The notes: a model not told the origin generated them from the letters alone. Positions 14,301 to 26,351 are shown, numbered from the stretch's first letter. The stretch is DNA of 64,000 nucleotides from Rotaria sp. Silwood1 (GCA_905250075.1 CAJNOP010000003.1:6346207-6410206), one strand, 5' to 3'. Made by a program: numbers and translations.

Positions 14301-15432
14301 ATATATAACACAAAACAATTTTAAAGAAAAAGAGTTTTTCAAAAAAATGAGGACAATTATTCCCCCATCAGGCAGTTTTTGTTCCAGTTCCCAAAGAGTG
14401 TCTTTTTCTTGACAATGCTTGTTTGCATGATTTTCAATCATCTTTGAGCGAGCAAAGGAATCCGTTTGGGAGCAAGAAAGTTACATGTTCGCCTGCCATA
14501 CGAAAAATGCACACTATGAAGTCTCTTAATATTGTTGTTATTAATTAATATATTGTTTGTATAGTACACTGAAACTCTCATACTTTAACATAATAATCTA
14601 CATGACAGAAAGTATGAAAAACAAACAATACATCAATAAAATCTAGGCGTTGAATCAAAGGTTCAATTGAATGTCAACTTGTAGATCGAAAATTTTATCA
14701 GATTAAATATAAATCTATCAAATACTTTACATAAAACTATCTTATTTGAATAGAAACTTATTTCAAATTATATATAAACATCTAATTAAATCATAAATTT
14801 CTATCAATTTTATTCATAGAAAATAATTTGTTACATTAATTTGATTATTAATAAATTTATCAAATATTATTATTGATTTATTTTGTTTTTATTGTTTTAG
14901 AATTCTGAAAATCATCATTTATGGCGAGTACGCTGGTGTTTAACAATACCGCAAGGAAATGGTTTTACACAAGTTGGTCATCCAGCAATCTATTGTCTAC
15001 CTGGTCAAGCATCTATTTTTCTTGTATGTTTTAATTTTAATTATTCATAATAATAAATCTAACATTAAAATAATTTAGTTTCAATTTACTCCTCGATTAA
15101 ATCGAAATGAATTTCAAATGTCTAATAATATAAATACATCATCATTTATTGTTCCATTAACACATGATGCAACAACAAATCAAACAACATTATGGGATAG
15201 AATTCAAAAACAACCATTAATGGGTAATGAACATAGATATCATCATGTTATGAAAATTCTCAATGGTTCACGTGAATCAACAAATAAATGTATATTAGTT
15301 TCTTTTCATTGTTTCACAAAAAATGAATTTTTCTTTGTTATTATTGTTCTAGATGAATGTTCATTATTTCCATCGATTGCTGAATTAATAAGTTGTTTAC
15401 CAGTTTTACCAATAGCGAATTATTCATCTTGA
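2323..15432 (+). CDS. MED14: Mediator complex subunit 14, complete, 35 exons
   Basis: MED14 is the backbone subunit that joins head, middle and tail of Mediator, the coactivator linking transcription factors to RNA polymerase II. Exons: 2323-2453, 2531-2557, 2620-2725, 2790-2884, 2939-3017, 3078-3207, 3265-3393, 4592-4617, 4681-4759, 4825-4868, 4925-5081, 5133-5236, 5295-5363, 5423-5462, 6530-6652, 6703-6781, 6844-7003, 8357-8578, 8638-8712, 8769-8852, 8911-8987, 9052-9214, 9278-9323, 10483-10620, 10678-10766, 10836-11015, 11077-11157, 12039-12227, 12295-12748, 12812-12952, 13004-13215, 13268-13663, 14901-15023, 15079-15289, 15353-15432. They sum to 4539 nt, 1512 residues (human about 1454). 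Landmarks collinear with human MED14 include an N-terminal LSSKTNLERKKELVKFACRT block, VKWATTAGKV, an IRDGAFSV block and a C-terminal ECSLFPSIAELISCL. A Pro/Ser/Thr/Asn linker encoded around 12400-12950 replaces the human Pro-rich linker. The exon encoding about 1325-1455 contains a CAA-coded glutamine run. An ATTAAA at 15622 may be the polyadenylation signal. Confidence 0.95.
3394..4591. other. MED14 intron 7, about 1.2 kb
   Basis: This long intron separates exons whose products are adjacent in the human protein, so no missing exon is suspected. Open frames inside it (3728-3976) show no family features. No repeat ends could be paired by eye. Confidence 0.5.
5463..6529. other. MED14 intron 14, about 1.1 kb
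   Basis: This AT-rich intron includes a short TA run near 6021. Exons on either side join in frame and align with consecutive blocks of MED14. Nothing else is recognisable in it. Confidence 0.5.
7432..8079. mobile_element. Non-autonomous hAT-type element (MITE) in a MED14 intron
   Basis: The element is flanked by a perfect 8-bp direct repeat, CTGGTGAT, at 7424-7431 and 8080-8087, the target-site length made by hAT transposases. Its ends are inverted copies: left CAGTGATTGGA, right (reverse complement) CAGTCATTGGA. Both subterminal zones are packed with short GTACTT and AAGTAC motifs (7455-7610 and 7905-8075), a style known at the ends of some hAT elements. The 648-bp body has no transposase frame, so movement would have needed a partner element. 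It lies wholly inside intron 17 (7004-8356), so MED14 coding is untouched. The perfect duplication implies a fairly recent insertion; the ends have diverged slightly. Confidence 0.85.
9324..10482. other. MED14 intron 23, about 1.2 kb
   Basis: AT-rich sequence with no recognisable element. An open frame on the minus strand (9443-9643) has no motif and overlaps no conserved block. Flanking exons join in frame. Confidence 0.45.
11158..12038. other. MED14 intron 27 with a short inverted repeat
   Basis: The intron holds a pair of inverted segments around 11422-11445 and 11500-11530, both variants of CATATAGAGAACT, separated by an A/T-rich loop. This could be the ends of a very small eroded element. 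The remainder has slightly higher GC than the exons nearby, but no coding potential was seen. Confidence 0.35.
13664..14900. other. MED14 intron 32, about 1.2 kb
   Basis: AT-rich intron with a (TA) run near 14063. No gene, repeat pair or RNA structure was recognised. The flanking exons join in phase 0. Confidence 0.5.
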
Positions 15433-15869
15433 TAAATTTTTTTCGACTTGTATATTTTATATGAACGATACATAAGCAGAACTTTTTTGTTTATACTCTT
15501 GAATTCTTTTCAAAACTAAATGGAACAAAAAAAAAACAAATAAGGAAATCATTGGTGTGTGCGCTCATTTATTGTAAAATTATTTATTATTTGCTTTCGT
15601 AAATATTATTATCAAAGCGACATTAAATAAGATATATAATTATTTTCCGTCGTTTCATCTAAAATAATATTCATTCATTTTTGTTTTGTTGTTGTTATTG
15701 TTGTTCCTATTTAAACAGAAAAGTATCAGGTTTCGATGTCTTTTTGTTTTTTTTCCCTATAAAAAGTTTAAGAAAAAAAAAAACAATGAATTTAACTTGT
15801 ATAAGTGAAGTTAAGATTTTTGTTTGTTCAATTTGTTTTTTTTTAAGATTGTCTGTTTTGTTTTGTTTG

Positions 15870-17324
15870 ATGAAAAAATTATTAAAACGTATACAATTAA
15901 TTTATCGAACGAATGATGGAAAATATAAAAAATTTTGGCAAAATATTGATTTTGATAAAATAATTACACTTGAACATATTTGGAATGATATAAATCAACA
16001 ATTCGTTTTAGGATCATTCAATAATAAATGTAAATTTTATTGTTATAATACAAAAAAATTATTACCAATGTGGTATCATGTGAATTTGTTGAATGACAAT
16101 GATCAAATATTAATTGATGAATTTGATGAAAGGTATTTCAAAAAATTGGATCTTTGAAAAAATCTAAATTACATCATACAAACTATTCTTATAACTATTC
16201 ATGGTTAATTGAGTATTCAAGAAAAAAATTCTTAGAAAATTACAATAATGGACAATAGTTTTTTTTTTCTGATTGAACAGGTCTTAACTAACATACATGC
16301 TAGAGATGTGGACATCTGTATGCATGCATTTTGACAGAAATTTTAGCTTCATAACTTTGTCAAGGAAGAACTTAATGAGTCAGTCTATTATTTAGTATGT
16401 AGTACTATGTTGTATCTATTCATTTTAGAATTGTGACCATTTTACTATGATCGTTTGACATGGAAATAAAATCATTCGCTGTCTTTTGTAGATCGTAATT
16501 CGATAATAATTCAATCAATTCAGTATAAAGTTTCAGAGAAAGGTTTCTTATCATTCAACAGAATTGTTTACAAGCTTCAGAAATGAACATTCTACTAAAG
16601 TTGAAATAAAGAAAATATATGAGCTGGACTCTAGTTCGATACAAATCAATCAATAGACATTACTGATTATAAGTCTCTTGGAATTTAATCAATAGAGCCA
16701 AGATCATGTCTCTGACAGATATTCTTGACAATGTATGCGCAAGTTGTTTTTCATATCTTTCACGATACTTCTATTTTGCGAATAAAAAAAAAAGCATTAT
16801 TATAATCTCTGTATTGACAAAACATTTTGGAATTCAGAACTAAACAGATTGATCCTACTCATATCGATTGACGAACAACACTTCACTCATTTCCACATGT
16901 CCCATATTTAGCAAAAAAAGCAATTCGTTTTTAGTGAAAATTTCAGAAATCATCGAACTTTCATTTTTTTTTAAAAGAAGTTTCAAATCAAGGTTTTTGC
17001 TATTGAACCGTTTCAGGAAAACAATCGGAACTTAATCAACCATAGTTAGAGAATTCATTTATATTTAATTACTAATTAAAATGATCATAAAATTACGCTT
17101 CTGTAATAATATTTAGTGCACATTCAAATAAACCAACAATATTATCCACACCAATAAAAACTGAATGTTTAAAAAACATATCGAAAAAGAAACAATTAAA
17201 AGTATCAATTACAAATAGATCATTTGTCATTACTAATAAATATTCAATACCAAATGCCTTCTATGAACAATGGGAAGACGGTAAAATGCATAATAATACA
17301 AACAATTGTCGAATAGTTTTCTAA
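15870..17324 (+). CDS. Hypothetical protein, 156 residues, two exons
   Basis: I do not recognise this gene. Exon 1 is 15870-16132 and exon 2 is 17117-17324; the donor after GATGAAAG and the acceptor at 17115-17116 join in phase 2 and give an open frame to TAA at 17322-17324. The coding style matches neighbouring genes. The first 90 residues alternate short hydrophobic strands with polar turns (IQLIYRTNDGKYKKF, KCKFYCYNTKKLLPMW, LLNDNDQILIDEFDE). The pattern is loosely like a ubiquitin- or doublecortin-type fold, but this is only a pattern guess. The C-terminal half is basic and ends in NNCRIVF. In-frame ATGs also exist at 15681 and 15786, but the T-rich stretch they would add looks like 5' UTR, so the start at 15870 was chosen. 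The intron is 984 bp. Confidence 0.6.
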
Positions 17325-17399
17325 TTTATTTTTTGTTTTTGTTCTTTATTGTTATTAAAATGAACTTATCCTATTTAGTTCTATTTCAGATTATAAGCT

Positions 17400-18955
17400 A
17401 TGTTTTTTCGTGATAAAGTAGCTAAAGTATCTCTAAGAGATATGCTCGAAATTCAAGAGCGTCTTGGAACGAAAAGGTAATAGACTAAGAATTAAAATTC
17501 AGTTATTCAATTCTTATAATTATTTTTTAAAATTAGTTTCACAAAAGCTTTACAAAACGATGAAGAAGTTGAGAAAGATGAAGATGATGATAATGAACAA
17601 GCAACAAATGAAACTAAAAAATCAACATCTCTCAATAAAAAGATATTGAATGAAGCAATATCAAAATCAGAGTAAATGTCATAATTAATTCACTCTTTTT
17701 TTGTTTTTTAAATAATATTTTCAATAAATAGACCTATTGAAATGTCATCAAAACGGCGACCAAGAAAACGTGATCAAGTTCCTGTTCATATGCGAGGTAA
17801 ACGAAAAATTATGGATCCACGTTTTAGTGAACAATTTGGCGATTATAATGCTAGAGAATTTCGAGAATCTTATCATTTTATTACTGATATGCGAAGAAAA
17901 GAATTAAATGTAAGATATTTATTTATTTGTTTTCTTTCGATTAATTAATTTAATTTAATTTAATTTAGGAACTTAAAAAACAATTGAAAGCATGTCAAGA
18001 TCCAACTGAAAAAACGAAACTGAAAACAGTCATTAATCGTCTTGTATGTTCTTATCATCTTAAATTTACAATAGTCGCAAGACATAGATAGAGTATTTCA
18101 ATCTACTGTAATCTTGAGATGCAAGGAAGCTGCCATTATCTGGGACAGTCTCATCATGGATCTCTTCCTCCCTTATCAATGACTGCGAGTGTGAAGTTTT
18201 CAAGAAACACTTCATTAGAGCACAGACTACTCACTAGAGAAAATTCCCAGACAATTAGTTAAAATTAGCCAAAGATATGCATCACTTTTTGATGATTTAA
18301 ACCATTTGATATTACATTTTTATTGGTAATAGAGGCAGCACTAAGTTCTTGATCGATGTGTCCATCATCCTGAGATTTGTTTTCTGTGTTGAGATATCCT
18401 CGTTTGAAAAACAATTCATGTTGACCTTCTAGCTGCTTCGTATGAAGACCAAATAAATCCTAATTAGATCTTGCGATTAGAGTTCAACATATTTACTCTA
18501 TGTGTGATCAAGGTATGAGACTAAAGGATTAAACTTTAGATACGTTTTATCTGAGCGCGAGACTTTTTGCGACTATTGTATTTGTTTAATTGAATATTGA
18601 ATTATATTATTTTTTGTCACTAGAAATCTCAAGTTAAAAATGTCGACGATTTGGATCGAGTTGAAAAAATTTCTAAAGATATACAAGAAAAAAGTGAAAA
18701 ACTTGCTGATGGCGGTGAATCGACACCATATATAACTAAAGGTGAATAGCGAATCAATTAATTGAATTAAATATATTCATTTTCCTTTTAATAGAGGTGC
18801 GCAAAGTAATGAAATTGGCAACGACTTATACAGATTTGAAAAATACAGGACGAATTGATGCTTATTTAAGTAAAAAACGAAAACGTTTAGCAAGCAAGAA
18901 AAAGAAACAAATGCCAACACGACGTATCAATAACGACGAAGATGAAGATGATTAA
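17400..18955 (+). CDS. RRP36: Ribosomal RNA processing protein 36 homolog
   Basis: RRP36 is a nucleolar factor needed for early cleavages of pre-rRNA on the way to 18S rRNA and the small ribosomal subunit. Exons: 17400-17476, 17537-17671, 17732-17909, 17969-18043, 18624-18741 and 18795-18955. They sum to 744 nt, 247 residues, close to the human 259. Residues 27-70 are an acidic, low-complexity segment. The RRP36 domain (once DUF947) occupies about 78-235: KRRPRKRDQVPVHMRGKRK, then the hallmark DPRF near residue 99, FRESYHFITDMRRKELN, a helical Lys/Glu region and a KRKRLASKKKK-type basic tail, then an acidic end. Intron 4 is about 580 bp; the others are short. AATAAA lies at 19132-19137. It starts 75 bp after the preceding hypothetical gene on the same strand and converges on RPL19. 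Confidence 0.93.
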
Positions 18956-20209
18956 TATTTCATTTGTTGAAAAAAATTCATTTTTTGTTTTCTTTTTTTT
19001 TCGATTGTTTTCTTTATTTAATTGTTCATGTTTGCTATACTGTAGGAGATCTTTTCTCTTATATATATTCTCGTTTCTTATGAAATGAAACTTGCATTGA
19101 ACATCATCAAACATAATGCTTATCTTAACGTAATAAAATTCAATACATACAGGCCCTCAAGTCACCGGACACCTTGAATTGTTGATAAATCTTGATCCCT
19201 ATTACGTATTCTTTTAAAATTCAGCATTTCTACCCCATAGATATTGATTAACAAAGACAGCTGTACAGCATCGAATAAACCTTTGTTTGATATAAATGCT
19301 GGATTTTGAATGAAAACATGGCAGGAATCACGAATTATTAACACTTTAAGAGATCAATTATTTTCACGAAAAATGATCAATCGAAACAAAAATAGTTTAT
19401 TCCAATAGATTTTAAAAATACGTTTCGATCTTCAACATTTTTTCAAAAAACCTTTTCCATCATTCGTTATGATATTTGTTTTTTTCGTAATCATAGAAAT
19501 TAAAGAAGATGATATAAGATTTTATTTTCTCAGTTTAGAAAACTTAATTACAGTTTTCTAAAAGGAATTTTGCACGTGAACCTGAATACATCAAAAAATA
19601 AATTCTATTGAACAATAGTCAAAACAGTTTAACGAAACTATTTGATCGAATTTTCTATTTTGCTTTTCTCAATTCATAGTTTTGTTTTTATTATCTGAAA
19701 AAAATCAATACACGACTTTACAGAAGAAAACATCTCTAATGTTGGAACCTATATTAATTCATTCAACAAGCAATCCACAGTTTAACTATTTGTTATAATT
19801 TCATTCATAATGATATGTGCTTAATCTTGAATATTGCATAATACGAACCTTGTTTAAATGTGACTTTTTTTCTACATTTATAGATAAAGATAAGTTAGAA
19901 TTTGCTGAGATAATCATACATTATTGATATTTTATAATCTACTAGGAAAATTGAGATTATATATCGTTAAAATTTTGAATAAAATACCAGCCGCGAACAG
20001 CTATTTTGTATTTTAAGTTCAAAAAATAAATCTCCTTTATACATAAGTAACACATATGTATACATATATATATACGATGGCTAATTTTTATTTATTGTAA
20101 ATAAACAAAGGCAAAGAAAAACATCATTCGGTAAATACGACGATGGAAAAACGAGATACTAGACACATTGAATGTTAGTTGTGTCTGACACTCATCTTTT
20201 TTAAAAATT
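18956..20209. other. Convergent intergenic region between RRP36 and RPL19
   Basis: The left part is the RRP36 3' UTR, with AATAAA at 19132-19137. The right part holds the RPL19 3' UTR, read from the other strand. The middle (19150-20000) is AT-rich; open frames at 18887-19114 and 19162-19344 have no coding features. A short TA run lies near 20065. Confidence 0.6.
19132..19137 (+). terminator. Polyadenylation signal AATAAA for RRP36
   Basis: A canonical hexamer lies 177 bp after the RRP36 stop codon. No GU-rich downstream element was tested for. Confidence 0.5.
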
Positions 20210-21394
20210 TTATTTCTTCTTTTGTTGTGTTTGTTGTTGTTGTGGTTGTTTTTCTTGTTTCTTTTCTTGTTTAGTAACAGTCTTGGCTGGTACTTGTTGT
20301 TGTGATTTTGATACTGGAGCAACCACTGGAGTTTGAGCTTGTTGTTCAATAGCCTGTTGAACAGCAACATTTGTATCATCATCTTCTTGCTGTTTACCCA
20401 TAAGATCAGTACGTTTTTGAAGAATACGTTGTTCACGACGAATACGTTTTTCTTTGGTACGTTCACGACGAGCAACAGCTTGATCCGAAAGCATTTTCGT
20501 ACGTTGTACTTCTGCTTTTTTCTTATGAATAAATTCCATTAATACACGTTTGTTTTTGAAAACATTACCCTTGCATTTCAAATAAAGTTCATGATATCTA
20601 ATTGAATAAATTTATCTATTTTTTTTTTGTCATTTCATAAAAATAACATACAAATGACGATCAATTTTTTTAGCTGCACGATATTTTTTCAACAAACGAC
20701 GTAGTACACGCATACGACGAATCCAAATAATCTAATAGAAAGAAAAAAAAAAAATTTACTCAATAATTAATAGAATAGAAAACTTATGAAATTTTTAACG
20801 AACCTTTACTGGCATACGAGCATTAGCTGTACCTTTTCGTTTACCATGGCCCATATGTCGACCTTTACGACGAGCTTCATTATTTTTACGTGTACGAAAA
20901 CGTGAATGTACTGCTACCGGTTTTTTAATAATTAAACCATCTTTAATTAATTTACGTACACTTTGACCTACGTAAAACAAATAATTAAATAATTTGTTTA
21001 TAATAGAAATGATAAATAAGAATCTAGTTGTGTTCATTTCATTTGTTTGTTGTCAATTAAATCGAAATATCGACAATTTATAAAACAAATCAAACAAGAA
21101 AATTTATATTTTATCCTTCCCGTGTATCGATCAATGCTATGTATGTAAAATAAGTATATTTTGACATCAAAGATCGATGATTGTTGAAGGAATATGTATG
21201 TCATACTTAATGAAAAATTAACTTACGGGTATTAGCATTTGAAATTTCGTTGGCTTCATTAGGATCAAGCCAAATTTTCTTTTTACCGCATCCTAAGATT
21301 GATGAAGCGAGCCGCTTTTGTACTCGGAGCGAACTAAATATGTTGAAAAAAATTAACAATTTATATATGATATCATAGACATATTGTACCTCAT
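20210..21394 (-). CDS. RPL19: 60S ribosomal protein L19 (eL19) with extended tail
   Basis: This is a core protein of the large ribosomal subunit. Reading on the minus strand, exons are 21394-21390, 21333-21227, 20967-20804, 20731-20652 and 20597-20210, 744 nt in all, 247 residues. The first coding exon is only ATGAG, split inside the second codon; the reconstructed start is [20 protein letters not shown]. The match to human RPL19 is near-continuous to about residue 185: [77 protein letters not shown]. The human protein ends at 196; here a tail of about 60 residues follows, rich in Gln, Lys, Val and Thr and ending in [16 protein letters not shown] overlaps the stop codon on the coding strand, but more AATAAA-like motifs lie about 120 bp further on. 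Confidence 0.95.
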
Positions 21395-23106
21395 TATTTT
21401 TTAAAACGATGATTTCGATGATAATTTTTTCAAAAAGCACCGATTTCGTCACATTGAACAGGGTCGTCAGACAAGTTTTATCCATAAGTTTTCATTGGTT
21501 CGACATAAGATGATTTTATGGATGGTTAAAAATGAGGAGGCTAAATCGAAATTATATCATAACATAATTTATTCATATGTTTTGTAGCAATTATTAAAAT
21601 TTAAATTAAATTTATTCATAAAATATCTTTAATAGAAATAAATAAACAGAGTTGATTTCAATATTGTTTTATTGGTCCAAAATTGACCTGTAGTAATGAG
21701 TGGGAATGCAAAAGGAGAAAAAAAAACATTTCAGATAGATCGTTGGGTATATTATATTATAAAAGGGGTAAAAAACACGTTGGTTTAATTGTTCCAATTC
21801 ATAGTACATGCACTTCTGAGTGGTGACATCTTTATTGTTTTATCTCCTCAAGAATAAATTCAAAAGAGTTTCATATCATATACTCTATAATGAACACAGA
21901 AGCATTAGTATAATATGTCCATTACTAGCTTCTTTCATTTTATTAATAATACATCTAGAAAAAGGCCTGTTGCTAGAGAGATCAACATGATCATGTACTT
22001 CTGTTCAAGACTTGCTACATTCTCTTTGTAACCTAGACCATATAATGTTTATAAAATATTAATCTCTCATAGACAAACATAAAAGGATCATTTTTATCCA
22101 AACTCAATGTAAAAAATTAGTGTGAATAGAAAGAGAGCTGATTTATAAGAGTATATTTAAGACCATTGATGATGTTCTCTTTTACGTTCATAAAGTGAAC
22201 AAATATTTTATTTTTGTAACAGAAAAAATACAAAATATTAAAAAAATATAAATGATATAAGAAATATCTGTCAACTAAAAAACATCACAAATAATTTGAC
22301 ATAAAAAGCAAAAAAGTTAAACAGATTTTTGATCATACAAAGAATTCAAAATACTGATATTATACGGTTTTTTTTAAGTGGAATAATCTAAATAAAAAAA
22401 ATTCTAGTGAAATTCAATCTTAAAATTGTTTAGAATCAATCTAGCTTGACTTGGTATACTTTGTGAAGATGTATTTACATTGAGAATCAATTTTTCTGGT
22501 TATTTCTTGATTAATCTTGTACGCGTTCGTTTATTATTTGTTTTTTTCTTTGAAGATAACAAAGCTAGTTACGATAAATAGGTCTTGAAAAACAATAGAC
22601 GAAAATAAAATGAACAAATCGATGACAACTTCTTTGACACAAGATTATCAATGACAAACCACTACCATGGCAAAATTATAGAGGGCTGTATAATCAAAAC
22701 GTTTTAGATCTAAAAATCACATTTACAGAAATCATCTTGTAATAAGAGCTATTTCATTGAATTGTAAAGTGTTTATGGGATTTTTTTGATACGTTAATTG
22801 CAGTATGAAAATTTTAGGACCAAAAATACAAATCAAGTGCATAGATGATTGCTGAGTCTGATAACAAAAGTGACTCATATAGGGTCTGACAAGGTATCAT
22901 GTCTTAATTTTCAGTAACATCTAGGGTGCTTATCGAGGACTGCGATAAAAATAACAATTACAACCAACTTCTTATCTCGTTTTGCCATTTTATTGTTCCT
23001 CTCTTTCATGCAGCCGCACTATTTTTTTCTGTTGTAGAGAGACACACACACACAAGCCCGACTCGACGTCGAAATAGTGTAAACATACAATAGATATAAG
23101 ATTAAA
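21395..23106. other. Divergent intergenic region, RPL19 and SORD promoters
   Basis: RPL19 leaves to the left and SORD to the right, so both promoters should lie in these 1.7 kb. The sequence is AT-rich with no clear TATA box or conserved box that can be assigned by eye. A GC-richer island with a CA run and ACTCGACGTCGAAATAG lies at about 23010-23085, just before the SORD start, and is probably its core promoter or 5' UTR. No gene is seen. Confidence 0.5.
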
Positions 23107-24706
23107 ATGACTTCTGCACTCAGCGAAAATATTGCTCTTGTTCTTCATAAAATCGATGATCTTCGTTTGGTAAAAATCTGTAAAAAGAATAAAATTTTTA
23201 GTCTCAGTTTTTCATTATTTTAAGGAACCTGTTCCAGTCAATGAACCAAAAGATGGAGGTAATTTGAATGTCAGTGATAAGATATTTTCTATTGAACACT
23301 TATTCAATCTTATAGAGGTATTACTTGAAATGCAAACTGTTGGTATCTGTGGTAGTGATGTACACTATTGGGTATAGCTGAGTCTTTTCTTACTTTTTAA
23401 TTCAATAAATAATTAACTCATTAATAGAAAAATGGTTGTATCGGAGACTTTGTTGTTCGTGCTCCCATGATTCTTGGCCATGAAAGTGCAGGTAAAGTAA
23501 TCAAAGTTGGACCAAATGTAAAACATCTTAAAGAAGGTAATTTATTAACATAAATCTCGAAGACGTTTAATAAATATTCATTTCAAAGGTGATCGTGTTA
23601 CAATTGAACCTGGTGTACCTTGTCGTCGATGTGATTTTTGCAGAACTGGTCGTTATAATCTTTGTGCTGATGTTGTTTTTCTTGCAACGCCACCTGTTCA
23701 TGGAAGTATTGCACGTTATCATACTCATGCTGCTGATTTTTGTTTCAAGTAAAGTCGATTTTCATCAGAGTAGTTGTATTTTTCATTTTTTTGGAAAACT
23801 ATCCTATACTAGGTTACCAAATCATGTCACATATGAAGAAGGTGCATTTTGTGAACCGTTAAGTGTTGGTGTTCATGCGTGTCGTCGTGCTGGTGTTACT
23901 ATTGGATCAACAGTATTTATCACTGGAGCTGGTAATATTTCATAATACATGTATATATGTATCCTATATAATCTGTATATTTCTTAAGGACCCATTGGTC
24001 TTGTGAGTATGCTGGCAGCGAAAGCCATGGGTGCTGATTCAATTATAATGACCGGTACGAATTTTTTTTTCCATATAGTTTTTGTTTTATTTTTATCTCA
24101 TTATATTATATTTTAATAACAAAGATATCAGTCAATCTCGACTTGACTTTGCCAAGAAAGTTGGAGCTACTCATGTTTTTCTTGCTGATAGCGATGCGCA
24201 AAAAACAGCTCAACGTGTAGTAGAAATTCTTGGATCCATGCCACATATTTCAATCGAATGTTCAGGTGCTGAATCATCTATTCAAGCAACATTCTATGTA
24301 AATGATTCTTCTAATATTAAAATAGAAGTATGAAATATTTCTTCTATTTTCGAATATAGGCAACAATGTCAGGTGGTGTTATAGTTCTTGTTGGTCTTGG
24401 ACGGCCATTAGCATCATTACCAATTGTAAATGCTGCTGTTCGTGAAATTGATATTCGTGGCGTGTTTCGTTATGCAAATTGTTATCCGGCTGCATTAAGT
24501 TTGATTGCATCTGGTCGAATTGATGTTAAACCATTGATAACACATCGATTTAATATAAATGAATCTGTTCAAGCTTTTCAAATGGCTGAAAGTGGACAAG
24601 CGATCAAAGTTATGGTTAGTGTTATATTCTCATTCGTCCGATACTTTTTCTTGCTAAATCTATTGTCATATTTTAGATTCATTGTGGAAATGATGCTCGA
24701 CATTAA
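23107..24706 (+). CDS. SORD: Sorbitol dehydrogenase (zinc-dependent polyol dehydrogenase)
   Basis: It oxidises sorbitol and related polyols to ketoses with NAD+, the second step of the polyol pathway, in the cytosol. Exons: 23107-23169, 23225-23258, 23316-23371, 23428-23536, 23589-23748, 23813-23931, 23989-24054, 24125-24297, 24360-24614 and 24677-24706; they sum to 1065 nt, 354 residues (human 357). The catalytic zinc ligands are in place: Cys44 in [10 protein letters not shown], His69-Glu70 in ILGHESAG, and the Glu in [14 protein letters not shown]. The Rossmann motif GAGPIG is at about 179-184, assembled across an intron. [15 protein letters not shown] and [10 protein letters not shown] match the C-terminal half of animal SORD. 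The structural-zinc-type cluster [15 protein letters not shown] is also present. AATAAA lies at 24829-24834. The gene looks intact. Confidence 0.96.
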
Positions 24707-25626
24707 TCATCAGTTCTTTTATTTTATTGATTTATATGCAAGCACTAGCCTTATTAACAGCATACTGATTATTTTATGCTTTTTTTAGATAGATTATCTA
24801 CTGTTCTTTTTTTTTCTTTTTTAATAACAATAAATATATGATAGAGATAAGATTGATTATGAAATAATCTAAAAACATATCTATTTATCTAATTGATTTG
24901 ACATGAGAAAAAAAATAGTATGAGTTTGAATAGTTTCTATTTCGCATACATCATCGAAATATTTTCAACCGGTTCGACGACAAATTACGGTAAAATTTTG
25001 ATTAGTGTCTTGAGTTGATTTACATGACACACATTAATTTTTTAAATATGTACTCACGATCGGATATATTGTTGAGATGAGTCTATATCACAAAAGTTAT
25101 ATATTCAGATAAATACTTATGATTGTATGTATCACTGAGATGAATGTGAACAAAAAAAGAATAATTTAGTCTTGTTAATGAATACATAGGCGGCGCCATA
25201 GTAGCGAGGGGAAACAATTGCTTTCCATGCAGAAAATTAGGGGTAGCAATAAAAAGTTATTGCTTCCTCTCATAATTCGTATTCTGATGATTATTTGAAG
25301 AATGTTTATGCATTATAAGACTTGTTTTATTTCGCTCAAAGAGTCTCCTTTCATCATATACCTTCGACACGTATCTTTGTCAAATTTAAGGTCGATTAGC
25401 ATTACATGATTTGAGGAAAAACAAGGACCATTATTTCTATTATTTTCCTGCCACATCAGGAAACTCTCGATCAGCTTTCGTTGCTTTGTACTCTATTCGA
25501 TTTTCTTATGATTTAATAGTTAGGCTTCCATATATTTACCAAATATTTGATAAAAGTAAACTCTCATATTATTTCACAAGTAAACCAAAAAACTTATTAC
25601 AAGAATCATGTGATACATCTTATAGT
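24707..25626. other. Spacer after SORD
   Basis: The SORD 3' UTR and polyadenylation signal occupy the first 130 bp. The rest is AT-rich; the open frame at 25411-25629 has no recognisable features. No promoter or repeat pair was identified. Confidence 0.5.
24829..24834 (+). terminator. Polyadenylation signal AATAAA for SORD
   Basis: A canonical hexamer lies 123 bp after the SORD stop codon, preceded by a T-rich stretch. Confidence 0.5.
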
Positions 25627-26349
25627 TAGGGATCTACAAAGTCGTTTCGGTCCTGACAGGATCGAAACCGAGATGGAGACTAAAATTTCAATTTTACCGG
25701 GATTGAAACTTTTTCAGGCGGCTTCCGGTCAGCTTATTTTTCTCAACTATTGTACAAAAATATTTTCATCTTTTTTACTGTTTTAATCGAAAAATTGTAA
25801 ATCGACTGTTTTTGTTCTCTAATCCAATAAAAGCCTTTTACAGATTACGATCATGTTACTAAAAATTGGTTTTTTTTTTGAAAACTTGATCAGTTTTTCG
25901 GATATGCAAAACATAATATACAAAGATTTTATTCGATAGCAGTTGAAACATTTCCTTATATGTACAATGTTTTATCATTGTTCTGCTATTTTTAGTATGA
26001 ATTGCTTAGTTTTTTTGTTGTACTCATCGTCATTGGAGAAAAACTTTGCTACTTGTTGGGAACAGAAAAACAAAACTTAGGCTTAATCTAGCAAAACAAA
26101 TTCCGGAACTAGTTCTAAAAATAAAAGTCTTAGTCTTCCAAATTCTAAGGTACTTTTTCAGATGACACATTCCTATTCCTTCGAATACCACTGTACCAGC
26201 TGACATGTACGAAGGGCGTGCGGAACCTGAGAAAAAAACCGATTCTAAGTCTTGATATATTTGAAAACAGAAAGTTTTAGCTATAATCAAGACCGAAACT
26301 GAACCGAGACTGAGACTGAAAATAAAGTCATTTTGAAAATCTCTACCTA
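25627..26349. mobile_element. Possible small DNA transposon (MITE-like)
   Basis: The left end begins TAGGGATCTACAAAGTC and soon shows TTTCGGTCC; the right end, read in reverse complement, begins TAGGTAGAGATTTTCAAA and reaches a CTCGGTTCAGTTTCGGTC stretch. The two ends are similar but diverged. The segment stops within a few bases of the hAT transposase fragment at 26352, so it may have inserted into an older hAT copy. No target duplication was found and the interior has no transposase frame. Confidence 0.4.
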
Positions 26350-26351
26350 TA

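Noticed and set aside
15681-15869. Upstream in-frame starts for the hypothetical gene
   Set aside because: They would add a Phe/Cys-rich N-terminus encoded by T-runs typical of UTR here; the start at 15870 begins normal coding composition.
20333-20542. Plus-strand open frame opposite RPL19
   Set aside because: It is the antisense shadow of the last RPL19 exon, whose protein is unmistakable.
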